In this document: positions 8,059-14,848 of the stretch, piece after piece
How positions within the stretch are numbered: position 1 is the first letter of the stretch
Layout: each line of letters starts with the position of its first letter
Assembly (NCBI GenBank): GCA_938049795.1
Contig: CALLCD010000247.1
Coordinates: forward strand, 1-14,848
From: an uncultured Hyphomonadaceae bacterium
Lineage (GTDB): Bacteria; Pseudomonadota; Alphaproteobacteria; Caulobacterales; Hyphomonadaceae
Length of the DNA: 14,848 nucleotides
Direction of reading: 5' to 3'
Made by a program: the position numbers and the translations under genes
Notes under the pieces: generated by a model
Told to the model about the DNA's origin: nothing
The model's database searches: none
The model's input: only the letters and a program-made list of their open reading frames with translations

Positions 8059-8319
8059 CTAGGCAGCGGCAGTCCGAGGCGTATCATTGCTGTTGCCGTT
8101 GTAGCTGCGCCGCGTTGTTGTCGACTCGTCAGCGATACGGCGTCTTGGCATGCCATTGACCATATTGCTGCGAACATCGGTTCGGGCAGACCGCATTGCT
8201 GCGATGAAGCACGCATCGACGAGATCGATGTTCACTTCAAAGCCGCGCTCTGACCAATATTGTTCAATTTTGTTCTTCAGACGTTTTGCGCCGTCTTCAT
8301 TACACCAGTCGTTACTCAT
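8059..8319 (-). CDS. small conserved alphaproteobacterial protein of unknown function
   Basis: An 86-residue, probably cytoplasmic protein with no signal peptide or membrane segment. It begins 'MSNDWCNEDGAKRLKNKIEQ', has the pattern 'IEQYWSERGFEVNIDLVDA' (18-36), then 'RSARTDVRSNMVNGMPR' (43-59), and ends in a polar, low-complexity tail of about 27 residues rich in Thr, Ser, Asn and Arg. From memory, the central 'YW..RG' plus 'R.D.RSD.(V/I)NG.PR' arrangement recurs in small uncharacterised proteins of alphaproteobacteria; I know of no function. The start ATG 8319 has an excellent ribosome site (GGAG, 8 bases upstream). The open frame extends to 8493, but the extra 58 residues look non-coding. 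It is tail-to-tail with the phosphatase gene (4-base gap), so there is no room for a terminator between them. Confidence 0.8.
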   Translation of the reverse strand: MSNDWCNEDGAKRLKNKIEQYWSERGFEVNIDLVDACFIAAMRSARTDVRSNMVNGMPRRRIADESTTTRRSYNGNSNDTPRTAAA

Positions 8320-8638
8320 TCTATACTCTCCAGGTTGTGTTTTCACATCACGCCAATGTTCCGGCGCACGGGACCTGTCCTTCAATCTGCCGCCATTTTG
8401 GCTGTCAGAGACCTTTACGTGTGGGGAAGGACGCCAAACGGCAAGCACAAATTTCGACAGCAAGTTTACGCAAAAAGGTTTATGAACGAACATTCATTAT
8501 GAACAGACAGTCATCAATATGCGATAAGTGAACGAGGCTTGAACCGAGGCGCAAAGACCTCGAAAAAAGTCTTTAGCCGGTCAAAAAAATGATATACCAA
8601 AATCCGGCAACCGAGATGGTACGTTTGTTGGCTTGAGA

Positions 8639-8689
8639 TCAATTTTCACAAAATGCATAGCTGCTATGCATTCATGCAATGAAAATTGA
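8639..8689. repeat. nested inverted repeat (two 10-bp perfect stems)
   Basis: The outer arms TCAATTTTCA (8639-8648) and TGAAAATTGA (8680-8689) are exact reverse complements. Inside lies a second exact inverted repeat, AATGCATAGC (8652-8661) and GCTATGCATT (8663-8672), around a single central T. The two axes differ by two bases, because the spacers between inner and outer arms are 3 and 7 bases. As RNA it could form a long interrupted hairpin, but no T-run follows directly on either strand, so it is not a standard terminator. As DNA the inner part looks like an operator for a dimeric regulator. Function unknown. Confidence 0.75.
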
Positions 8690-9005
8690 CGGTTTTATGG
8701 AATCACCGCCGTTTGCAGGTACGGTCGAATGAGCAAAATCGCGCATCTTGGTTTTAAATATTCAAAAACTCATCCATCAATGCCGCCTTACGACGAAAAA
8801 CCTAATTTCATGCAAGGCACTATTGGCCAAACATCACAAACCCTCATTTGTGCGCCTATAAGACCCTCAAAATGCAAGATGGCAACTAACTTTAGCATGC
8901 CAATTGCAGTTCCCCGTCCAGAGCGGCTCCCAAAAAGGGGACGGCCAACCGTATGATATGACATTAAGAAAACTAAAAGGTCTGCCGAATAACACCCAGC
9001 GCCAT

Positions 9006-9033
9006 TTGACAGCCACGCGCGCAACGCTAAATG
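9006..9033 (+). promoter_or_regulatory. candidate sigma70-type promoter of cysD-cysNC
   Basis: A perfect TTGACA lies at 9006-9011, followed after 16 bases by TAAATG (9028-9033), a weak -10 match. Transcription would start near 9040, about 25 bases before the GTG start of cysD. The -35 match is good and the position sensible, but the -10 is poor, so this is only a candidate. Confidence 0.35.
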
Positions 9034-9065
9034 AGCCGACCTGACATTAAGAGAGACCCCGTATC

Positions 9066-9968
9066 GTGACCGACCTGACCCATCTCGACCGGCTCGAAGC
9101 CGAGAGCATTCACATCATGCGCGAAGTGGCCGCCGAGGCTGAAAATCCCGTCATGCTCTATTCGGTCGGCAAGGACAGCGCCGTCATGCTGCATCTGGCC
9201 GTCAAAGCCTTCTACCCGTCCAAGCCGCCCTTCCCGCTGATGCATGTCGATACGACGTGGAAATTCAGCGAAATGATCACGTTCCGGGACGAGATGGCCA
9301 AAAAGCTCGGCATGGACCTGATTGTCCACATCAATGAAGAGGGCGTCAAAGATGACGTCGGCCCGTTCTCGCACGGCTCGGCTATGCACACAGACATTAT
9401 GAAGACCCAAGGCCTCAAACAGGCGCTCGACAAATACAAGTTCGATGCAGCCTTTGGCGGCGCGCGGCGCGACGAGGAAAAGTCCCGCGCCAAGGAACGC
9501 ATTTTCTCGTTTCGCTCGGCCGAACATCGCTGGGACCCCAAGAACCAGCGCCCCGAATTATGGAACCTTTATAATACCCGCATCAAACAGGGCGAGAGCA
9601 TCCGCGTCTTCCCGTTGTCGAACTGGACCGAGCTCGACATCTGGCAATATATCCGCCGCGAAGGCATCGAGATTGTCCCGCTTTATTTTGCCAAAGAGCG
9701 CCCCGTGGTCGAATGGGAAGGCTCGCAGATCATGGTCGATGATGAGCGCATGCCAGAAGCGTTGCGCAAAACGGCCAAAATGAAATCAGTCCGCTTCCGC
9801 ACCCTCGGCTGCTATCCGCTTACGGGCGCTGTCGAATCCACCGCCGACACGCTCGACGATGTCATTCAGGAAATGCTGCTGACGACCTCCTCGGAACGTC
9901 AGGGCCGCACAATTGATCGGGACCAGTCCGCCTCGATGGAGAAGAAAAAGCAGGAGGGCTATTTCTAA
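9066..9968 (+). CDS. cysD: sulfate adenylyltransferase subunit 2
   Basis: The catalytic, PP-loop subunit of ATP sulfurylase. It forms adenosine 5'-phosphosulfate (APS) from ATP and sulfate, driven by GTP hydrolysis in the CysN partner. The 300-residue length matches the family (about 300). The ATP-binding PP-loop is 'YSVGKDSAVMLHLA' (32-45), with 'HVDTTWKF' (60-67) and 'GGARRDEEKSRAKER' (about 137-151) as further family signatures, 'FPLSNWTELDIWQYI' near residues 178-192, and a C-terminal 'KKKQEGYF'. Translation starts at GTG 9066: an in-frame TAA at 9048-9050 excludes longer forms, and the next ATG is residue 18, inside the conserved N-terminal helix. The stop overlaps the cysNC start by one base (TAATG), so translation is coupled and the subunits made together. 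Confidence 0.97.
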   Translation: MTDLTHLDRLEAESIHIMREVAAEAENPVMLYSVGKDSAVMLHLAVKAFYPSKPPFPLMHVDTTWKFSEMITFRDEMAKKLGMDLIVHINEEGVKDDVGPFSHGSAMHTDIMKTQGLKQALDKYKFDAAFGGARRDEEKSRAKERIFSFRSAEHRWDPKNQRPELWNLYNTRIKQGESIRVFPLSNWTELDIWQYIRREGIEIVPLYFAKERPVVEWEGSQIMVDDERMPEALRKTAKMKSVRFRTLGCYPLTGAVESTADTLDDVIQEMLLTTSSERQGRTIDRDQSASMEKKKQEGYF

Positions 9969-11875
9969 TGGCACATGTTGACACCCTCATCGCTGAAGAC
10001 ATTGGCGCGTATCTGGAATCCCATGAGCGCAAATCGCTCTTGCGCTTTATCACGTGCGGCTCGGTGGATGATGGTAAATCGACCCTGATCGGGCGGCTGC
10101 TTTATGATTCCAAAATGATCCTCGAAGATCAGCTCGAAGCGCTCGAACGCGACTCCAAACGCTCAGGCACACAAGGCGAGAATATTGACTTCGCGCTCCT
10201 GGTCGATGGCCTCGCCGCCGAGCGCGAGCAAGGCATCACGATTGATGTCGCCTATCGCTTCTTCTCGACCGAGAAACGCAAATTCATCGTCGCCGATACG
10301 CCGGGCCATGAACAGTATACGCGCAATATGGCAACCGGCGCGTCCACAGCGGACCTTGCCTGTCTGTTGATTGATGCCCGTCAAGGCGTCCTCACCCAGA
10401 CCCGCCGCCACGCTTTTATCGTCTCTTCGCTGGGCATCCGCCGTCTGGTGCTTGCCATCAACAAGATGGATCTCGTTAATTATTCCCAAGACCGCTACAA
10501 TGAGATCGTCGCCGACTTCACAGAATTTGCCAAAAACCTGAACCCCAACATCGAAATCCAGGCCATTCCCCTGTCTGCGCTCGCTGGCGACAACATCACA
10601 GGGCCGCTGGGCAATACCGACTGGTACACCGGCCCCAGCCTGATGGGACATCTTGAAACCGTCTCCGTGGGCGATGAGCGCGCCGCTGCGCCCTTCCGCA
10701 TGCCGATCCAGTGGGTCAATCGTCCCAATCTCGATTTTCGCGGATTTTCGGGGCAAGTCGCCGCTGGCACCATCAAACCCGGCGACCGGATCAAGACCCT
10801 GCCATCGGGCAAGGAATCCACCGTAGACCGCATCGTCACCTATACCGGCGACATAGATCAAGCCGTCCCCGGGCAATCTGTCACCATCACGCTCGCAGAC
10901 GAGATCGACAGTTCGCGCGGCGATGTGATTGTGACCGCGGACAATCCGGCCGAAGTCTCCGACCAGTTCCAGTCACGCCTGTTATGGATGTCCGACAATG
11001 CCATGCTGCCAGGCCGCCGCTATCTCATGAAGATCGGCACAAAGACGGTCACCGCCACGGTCAACGCGCCCAAATATGGCATTGACGTGAACACGCTCGA
11101 ACAACGCCCCGCCAAGACGCTGGAGCTCAATGAGATCGGCGTCTGCACGCTTTCGCTCGACCAGAACATTGCGTTCGACCCCTATGATGCAGCCCGCGAA
11201 ATGGGCGGCTTCATCCTGATCGACCGGATGACCAATGATACGGTGGGCATGGGGCTAATTGATTTTGCTCTACGCCGCGCGGCCAATATTCACTGGCAAG
11301 CGGTTGATATTGACCGCAATGCGCATGCCGAACAAAAAGGCCAGCGGCCCGCCGTGCTCTGGTTTACGGGGCTTTCGGGGTCGGGCAAATCGACCATTGC
11401 AAACGCGCTGCAAAAACGCCTCTTTGCGATGGGCAAACACACATATTTGCTCGATGGCGACAATGTCCGTCATGGCCTCAACCGTGATCTCGGCTTTACC
11501 GATGCCGACCGTGTGGAGAACATCCGCCGCGTCGCCAATGTCGCCAAGCTGATGGCGAATGCCGGCCTGATCACGCTCGTCTCCTTCATCTCGCCCTTCC
11601 GGTCCGAACGCCGCATGGCGCGGAACATGATGGAGGACGGCGAATATGTCGAAATCTTCGTCGATACGCCGCTGGACGTCGCCGAAAGCCGCGATGTCAA
11701 AGGCCTCTACAAAAAGGCCCGCGCCGGAGAAATCAAAAACTTCACCGGCCTCGACAGCCCCTATGAAGTGCCCAACACGCCCGAACTGCGCATCAATACG
11801 GTCGAACAATCTGCCGAAGATGCGGCAGAGGAGATTATCGTGTGGATGACGGACAAGGGGTTCTTTGAGGTTTAA
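9968..11875 (+). CDS. cysNC: bifunctional sulfate adenylyltransferase GTPase subunit / adenylylsulfate kinase
   Basis: A 635-residue fusion that finishes sulfate activation: the N-terminal GTPase powers CysD, and the C-terminal kinase phosphorylates APS to PAPS. The CysN part (1-about 440) is EF-Tu-like: P-loop 'GSVDDGKST' (31-39), 'REQGITIDVAYRFF' (86-99), 'DTPGHEQY' (110-117), and 'NKMD' (165-168) for guanine recognition, followed by beta-barrel domains. The CysC part (about 460-635) has P-loop 'GLSGSGKST' (468-476), 'LDGDNVRHGLNRDLGF' (495-510), 'FISPFR' (540-545) with the serine phosphorylated in the E. coli mechanism, and 'KGLYKKARAGEIKNFTG' (578-594). The fusion is the usual arrangement in alphaproteobacteria (as in rhizobial NodQ). 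No cysH, cysI or cysJ lies within the window, so the sequence does not show whether PAPS is reduced for cysteine or used for sulfation. Confidence 0.97.
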   Translation: MAHVDTLIAEDIGAYLESHERKSLLRFITCGSVDDGKSTLIGRLLYDSKMILEDQLEALERDSKRSGTQGENIDFALLVDGLAAEREQGITIDVAYRFFSTEKRKFIVADTPGHEQYTRNMATGASTADLACLLIDARQGVLTQTRRHAFIVSSLGIRRLVLAINKMDLVNYSQDRYNEIVADFTEFAKNLNPNIEIQAIPLSALAGDNITGPLGNTDWYTGPSLMGHLETVSVGDERAAAPFRMPIQWVNRPNLDFRGFSGQVAAGTIKPGDRIKTLPSGKESTVDRIVTYTGDIDQAVPGQSVTITLADEIDSSRGDVIVTADNPAEVSDQFQSRLLWMSDNAMLPGRRYLMKIGTKTVTATVNAPKYGIDVNTLEQRPAKTLELNEIGVCTLSLDQNIAFDPYDAAREMGGFILIDRMTNDTVGMGLIDFALRRAANIHWQAVDIDRNAHAEQKGQRPAVLWFTGLSGSGKSTIANALQKRLFAMGKHTYLLDGDNVRHGLNRDLGFTDADRVENIRRVANVAKLMANAGLITLVSFISPFRSERRMARNMMEDGEYVEIFVDTPLDVAESRDVKGLYKKARAGEIKNFTGLDSPYEVPNTPELRINTVEQSAEDAAEEIIVWMTDKGFFEV

Positions 11876-11933
11876 CCTTCACCCGCAAGCCCGCTATGCC
11901 TCGAATGCGCCAGGTTGAAACCCACCCGCGCGC

Positions 11934-12413
11934 CTAGCTTACCGCATTGCTGCCCGATGGGTTGGACACGCCGCGGCAGACCGTCGTGAAGATGCGCCGT
12001 CCGGTGCTGTCTTGCAGGGTAAAGCTATAGTGCCAGCCCTTTTCGGTGAACATGGTCATTTCTTCTTGCGCGCAGAACTCGGTCTCAAGCCGCTTGTTCA
12101 GTCCGCCAATCGCTTCGCTCGGCACAGGTTCATCGGAGGCAACGACTTCAACAAACATCGCGCTTGAGGGCGATGCGCTGAACTTGGAGTGCCCGACATA
12201 ATCATAGGTCTCGATCTGTACGATATAGGCGTCGAAAGACTGCGTGAATTTGGCTACGATATCGCTCATATAGTCTGCGCGATCTTCATAAGCCACCGAG
12301 GTGACGGGACGAACATCATCCGTCAACGCATCTTTCAGCCCGCCACTGCTGATCGCATATGACACGCCACCAATAACCACAACAGCGCAAGCGCCAATCT
12401 CTTTAATATCCAT
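11934..12413 (-). CDS. uncharacterised protein with N-terminal hydrophobic segment
   Basis: Not recognised. The 159-residue product has a hydrophobic stretch at about residues 6-21 after 'MDIKE', compatible with a signal anchor or uncleaved signal peptide. A soluble, mixed-charge domain follows, probably in the periplasm. The hydrophobic segment holds Cys9 but no clear lipobox; the soluble part contains two cysteines (Cys114 in 'EFCAQEE', Cys146 in 'TTVCRGV') that could form a disulfide. The acidic residues and the pattern 'WHYSFTLQDSTGRRIFTTVCRG' near the C-terminus suggest an alternating beta-strand domain. ATG 12413 has a very strong ribosome site (GAAGGAGGG), which supports real expression. 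It is convergent with cysNC (58-base gap, no clear hairpin terminator) and divergent from the thiolase gene. Codon choice resembles the neighbours. Confidence 0.75.
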   Translation of the reverse strand: MDIKEIGACAVVVIGGVSYAISSGGLKDALTDDVRPVTSVAYEDRADYMSDIVAKFTQSFDAYIVQIETYDYVGHSKFSASPSSAMFVEVVASDEPVPSEAIGGLNKRLETEFCAQEEMTMFTEKGWHYSFTLQDSTGRRIFTTVCRGVSNPSGSNAVS

Positions 12414-12551
12414 AAGTCCGCCCTCCTTCTTTTTGTGGGGTGATCTTACACTGCTTAAGTAGCATTTTTGTTATTCAACTATCTGAGATTGCGGGCCGCG
12501 CTTCAGTGATTATTAAGCATAAGCAGCCGCGCCCTCCCGCCACGTCACGAC

Positions 12552-12567
12552 TTGACGTTCACGTCAA
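12552..12567. promoter_or_regulatory. candidate operator, perfect 7+7 palindrome (MerR/LiuR-like)
   Basis: TTGACGTTCACGTCAA is a perfect inverted repeat of 7 bases around a 2-base centre, ending 42 bases before the thiolase start and lying in the thiolase/hypothetical divergent promoter region. Its form (TTkACGT..ACGTmAA) resembles, as I recall it, the palindrome recognised by LiuR-type MerR-family regulators controlling branched-chain amino acid and fatty-acid breakdown in proteobacteria. The thiolase and dehydrogenase downstream fit that role. The left half TTGACG could also serve as a -35 box. The operator assignment is inference. Confidence 0.5.
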
Positions 12568-12609
12568 CGCCCGCATGATCAGCCGATACATATTCAGGGA
12601 GATTACATC

Positions 12610-13854
12610 ATGGCCGAAGCTTACATCATCGACGCCTGCCGGACACCGCGCGGGATTGGTAAAGTCGGAAAAGGGTCTCTCGCCCATCTCCACCCCCAGC
12701 ATCTCGGCGCAACCGTGCTTGGCGCCATCCGCGACCGCAACAATCTCGATACGGCGACAGTAGACGACATTATCTGGGGCACAAGTTCCCAGCGCGGCGC
12801 ACAAGGCGCAGATCTCGGACGCATGGCTGCGCTGGATGCGGGTTACGACATCAAAGCGTCCGGCGTCACGCTCGACAGGTTTTGCGGCTCGGGCATCACC
12901 TCGGTCAATCTCGCCGCAGCCCAAGTCATGTCCGGTATGGAAGATTGCGTCATTGCGGGCGGGACAGAAATGATGAGCTACACCGCGGCAACCGCCGACC
13001 CGAAAGTGCCGCCCATGCTCGATGGCGGGAACATGTCCCTGCGCGCCAAACATCCGCAAACCCAGCAAGGCGTCTGCGCCGACGCCATCGCCACGCTTGA
13101 AGGCATTGACCGCGAAGCTGTTGACCAACTTGCCTTTACCAGCCAGCAACGCGCCGCCCACGCCATCGCCGAGGGCCGGTTCGACAGATCGCTCGTCGCC
13201 GTGCACAATCTCGATGGCTCCCTCGCGCTCGACAAGGAAGAGTTCCCGCGCCCGGGCACGACCATGGAAACCCTTGGCGGCCTCAAAACCGTGTTCAACA
13301 TGTATATGGACATCCCCGTCGACGAACAGGGCAACACTTATGGCAATCTGATCACCGGCAAATATGACGCCCTGCAAAACGGCATCAACCATGTCCATCA
13401 TGCAGGCAATTCGTCCGGCGTGGTCGATGGGGCAGCGGCGCTTTTGCTCGCATCCGAGACCTATGCCAACGCCAACGGTCTCAAGCCCCGTGCGCGCATT
13501 GTCGCAACGGCCAATATGGGCGACTGCCCGACCTTGATGCTCAACGCACCCGTCCCCGCCGCCCGCAAAGTGCTGGCCAAAGCCGGACTGACCACCGATG
13601 ACATCGACGTCTACGAAATCAACGAAGCCTTCTCAGTTGTCGCCGAAAAATTCATCCGCGATCTCGAGCTTGACCGCTCCAAAGTCAACATTAATGGCGG
13701 CGCAATGGCGCTTGGTCACCCGATTGGCGCAACCGGCTCTATCCTGATCGGCACCGCGCTCGACGAGCTTGAGCGCTCCGGTGGCCGCTATGGCCTGATC
13801 ACCATGTGCGCCGCTGGCGGCATGGCCCCTGCCATCATCATCGAACGCATTTAG
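12610..13854 (+). CDS. thiolase, acetyl-CoA C-acyltransferase family
   Basis: A 414-residue thiolase that cleaves 3-ketoacyl-CoA with CoA, or in reverse condenses two acetyl-CoA. All catalytic elements are present: nucleophile Cys92 in 'DRFCGSGI', 'NEAF' (338-341), His370 in 'ALGHPIGATG' (367-376), and the acid/base Cys400 in 'MCAAGGMAPAIIIER' near the C-terminus. 'HHAGNSSGVVDGAA' (263-276) is the CoA-binding loop. It is about 20 residues longer than the biosynthetic PhaA type (about 392), so a degradative acyl-CoA thiolase is at least as likely; the exact chain length is uncertain. ATG 12610 has AGGGAG about 9 bases upstream. It is followed after 29 bases by the short-chain dehydrogenase, probably one operon, and preceded by the palindrome at 12552-12567, suggesting control by an acyl-CoA-catabolism regulator. 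Confidence 0.93.
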   Translation: MAEAYIIDACRTPRGIGKVGKGSLAHLHPQHLGATVLGAIRDRNNLDTATVDDIIWGTSSQRGAQGADLGRMAALDAGYDIKASGVTLDRFCGSGITSVNLAAAQVMSGMEDCVIAGGTEMMSYTAATADPKVPPMLDGGNMSLRAKHPQTQQGVCADAIATLEGIDREAVDQLAFTSQQRAAHAIAEGRFDRSLVAVHNLDGSLALDKEEFPRPGTTMETLGGLKTVFNMYMDIPVDEQGNTYGNLITGKYDALQNGINHVHHAGNSSGVVDGAAALLLASETYANANGLKPRARIVATANMGDCPTLMLNAPVPAARKVLAKAGLTTDDIDVYEINEAFSVVAEKFIRDLELDRSKVNINGGAMALGHPIGATGSILIGTALDELERSGGRYGLITMCAAGGMAPAIIIERI

Positions 13855-13883
13855 CGACACGCCCAAACAAGGACCCGAAGCCC

Positions 13884-14711
13884 ATGAGCAAAATTGATGG
13901 AACCGTCGCCTTCGTCACCGGCGGCGCGTCGGGCATTGGCTTGGCAATCGCAAAATCACTCGCCGGGCGTGGCGCAAGCGTGATGCTGGCCGATATAAAT
14001 GAAGACGCCTTAGCCAGCGCAAAAGCCGAGCTTGTCGCTATGGGCGCAAAAGCCGCCACAGTCCTTTGCGATGTGTCCGACGAAGCCGCCATGCGCAATG
14101 CAGCCGAGGCGACGATGGACGCGTTCGGCGCGGTCAACATCATCGTCAACAATGCCGGTGTCGCCATTGGCGGCCAACCCGGCCAGATCAGCCTTGAGGA
14201 CTGGCGCTGGATTGTGGACATCAATCTGATGGGCGTCGTCTATGGTGTGGAAATTTTCACCCCGCTGATCGAGGCGTCAGGCGGCGGGCATATCGTCAAT
14301 GTCGCCTCCTTGGCCGGCCATATGGCAGCCCCCGGCATGGGGCCATACAATGCCACCAAATTTGCCGTGGTCGGATATTCCGAAAGCCTCGTTCAGGAAC
14401 TTGCCGACCGCAAAATCGGCGTCAGCGTCCTCTGCCCGGGCTGGGTGCGTACGAACATCCACAAGAGCAGCGCGGGCAGCCCGTCTCATGGCGCGGGGCT
14501 CCCATCCGATCAATTGGCCGAGATTTCATCGGTCATCGACAATGGCCTTGATCCGGCCGATGTTGCCGAATGGACCGCCGACTGTGTCGAGGCGAACCGC
14601 TTCTACGTCTTCACCCACGGCTCAATGCGGCCCCTCGTCGAAGCCCGTCACGCTATGGTGCAGGCCGACTTTGACGCAAGCCTCACCAATCCCGCCTTCA
14701 AAGGCCGGTAG
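13884..14711 (+). CDS. short-chain dehydrogenase/reductase (SDR), classical type
   Basis: A 275-residue NAD(P)-dependent oxidoreductase with a Rossmann fold. Seen: cofactor motif 'TGGASGIG' (12-19), Asp37 at the end of the second strand ('LADIN'), which in this family favours NAD(H) over NADP(H), 'NNAG' (89-92), Asn114, and the catalytic triad Ser142, Tyr155 and Lys159 in 'YNATK'. After the core comes a 'CPGWVRTNIHKS' substrate-loop region. The start ATG 13884 has AAGGA upstream; a longer frame from 13806 lies inside the thiolase gene and has no SDR-like N-terminus. Gene order after a thiolase suggests oxidation of a hydroxyacyl or alcohol intermediate, but SDR substrates cannot be assigned from sequence. 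Confidence 0.93.
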   Translation: MSKIDGTVAFVTGGASGIGLAIAKSLAGRGASVMLADINEDALASAKAELVAMGAKAATVLCDVSDEAAMRNAAEATMDAFGAVNIIVNNAGVAIGGQPGQISLEDWRWIVDINLMGVVYGVEIFTPLIEASGGGHIVNVASLAGHMAAPGMGPYNATKFAVVGYSESLVQELADRKIGVSVLCPGWVRTNIHKSSAGSPSHGAGLPSDQLAEISSVIDNGLDPADVAEWTADCVEANRFYVFTHGSMRPLVEARHAMVQADFDASLTNPAFKGR

Positions 14712-14719
14712 CCGCAGAT

Positions 14720-14848
14720 ATGGACAAACCCGATTTGCCCCGCCATATCGGGCAAATGGCCAAAGCGCGATCCACACCCGACCCAAAAGCCATAAGGCTG
14801 AGCATCCGGCTCGACTTGCCCGATGGCAGCCGGTTTGGGCCGGGCCGC
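14720..14848 (+). CDS. N-terminus of a ModE-like winged helix-turn-helix regulator (cut by window edge)
   Basis: The last 129 bases are exactly 43 open codons starting 8 bases after the SDR stop: 'MDKPDLPRHIGQM', then 'IRLSIRLDLPDGSRFGPGR'. The segment 'LSIRLDLPDGSRFGPGR' (27-43) is the characteristic opening of the ModE N-terminal domain family (typically '(L)+I.L..G.R.GPGK'), which leads into the helix-turn-helix. ModE regulates molybdate transport and molybdoenzymes, but many short ModE-like proteins lack the molybdate-binding half, so its ligand is unknown. The start could also be the in-frame ATG at 14756. The close spacing suggests it belongs to the thiolase-SDR transcript. Confidence 0.7.
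   Translation, partial: MDKPDLPRHIGQMAKARSTPDPKAIRLSIRLDLPDGSRFGPGR

Larger units (their letters stand above)
8320..9065. other. long AT-richer intergenic region, no gene recognised
   Basis: About 750 bases separate the start of the small conserved gene from the start of cysD, the longest gene-free stretch in the window. Base composition is visibly more AT-rich than the flanking genes, with A-runs near 8560-8600. Open frames at 8729-8956 (plus) and 8788-9024 (minus) overlap each other, have no family resemblance and no convincing ribosome sites, so I do not call them. Contents I can point to: a TGAACGAACATTCA near-palindrome (8483-8496), a nested palindrome (8639-8689), two copies of TGACATTAAGA (8959-8969 and 9042-9052) and a candidate cysD promoter (about 9006-9033). 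It should hold the promoters of both divergent genes, and could also contain a small RNA or a decayed gene. Confidence 0.7.

Noticed and set aside
8550..8575. Possible hairpin AAAGAC...GTCTTT as a terminator
   Set aside because: The stem is only six AT-rich pairs around a ten-base loop and is not followed by a T-run, nor placed after any gene end.
8900..8946. Inverted repeat of CCGTCC and GGACGG in the cysD upstream region
   Set aside because: Six base pairs with a long loop in a region containing many G and C runs; not above what is expected by chance.
8729..8956. 75-codon open frame in the long intergenic region
   Set aside because: No convincing ribosome site, no recognisable family, and overlapped by an equally unconvincing frame on the other strand; composition looks non-coding.
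10163..10876. 237-codon open frame antisense to cysNC
   Set aside because: Fully inside the CysN GTPase coding region, no family resemblance, no ribosome site.
12559..13401. 280-codon open frame antisense to the thiolase gene
   Set aside because: The thiolase on the other strand has all catalytic motifs; the antisense frame shows no domain and is a GC-driven shadow.

Overview
The window reads as ordinary chromosome of a Gram-negative alphaproteobacterium, with GC-rich genes and short gaps. Several features point this way: a class II (AroA_II) DAHP synthase, an alphaproteobacterial-type glutathione reductase, a fused CysNC, and a small protein carrying a conserved 'DVRSNMVNGMPR' stretch. My best guess is the Caulobacterales/Hyphomonadales/Maricaulales side of the class, but I cannot name a genus from the sequence. 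No rRNA, tRNA, CRISPR array, insertion sequence or phage gene was seen.

Layout, left to right. (1) 1-2295, minus strand: class II DAHP synthase followed 10 bases later by a MATE-family exporter that runs off the left edge. (2) 2470-3762, plus strand: a single unusual gene encoding a TIR-like domain fused to a ParA/MinD-type deviant Walker ATPase. It is divergent from the DAHP synthase gene and convergent with the next gene (12-base gap). (3) 3775-7273, minus strand: a likely operon glmU-rpiA-gor, covering UDP-GlcNAc synthesis, the pentose phosphate pathway and glutathione reduction. (4) 7356-8054, plus strand: a HAD phosphatase of the phosphoglycolate phosphatase type, tail-to-tail (4-base gap) with a small conserved protein of 86 residues at 8059-8319, minus strand. 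(5) 8320-9065: an AT-richer non-coding stretch of about 750 bases with a striking nested palindrome. (6) 9066-11875, plus strand: cysD-cysNC, which activates sulfate to APS and then PAPS. (7) 11934-12413, minus strand: an unrecognised membrane-anchored or exported protein. (8) 12610-14848, plus strand: thiolase, then a short-chain dehydrogenase, then the first 43 codons of a ModE-like winged-helix regulator. A perfect 7+7 palindrome, TTGACGTTCACGTCAA, lies upstream of the thiolase and resembles MerR-family (LiuR-like) operators of acyl-CoA and branched-chain amino acid catabolism.

Most of the window is housekeeping metabolism. The one candidate for something undescribed is the TIR-ParA fusion. 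Its TIR fold pattern is clear, but the usual catalytic glutamate position appears to be glutamine, no parB or parS partner is visible, and it sits alone between core genes. The other points worth a look are the nested palindrome upstream of cysD, the putative LiuR-like operator, and an Asn-to-Asp change at a metal-binding position of GlmU.
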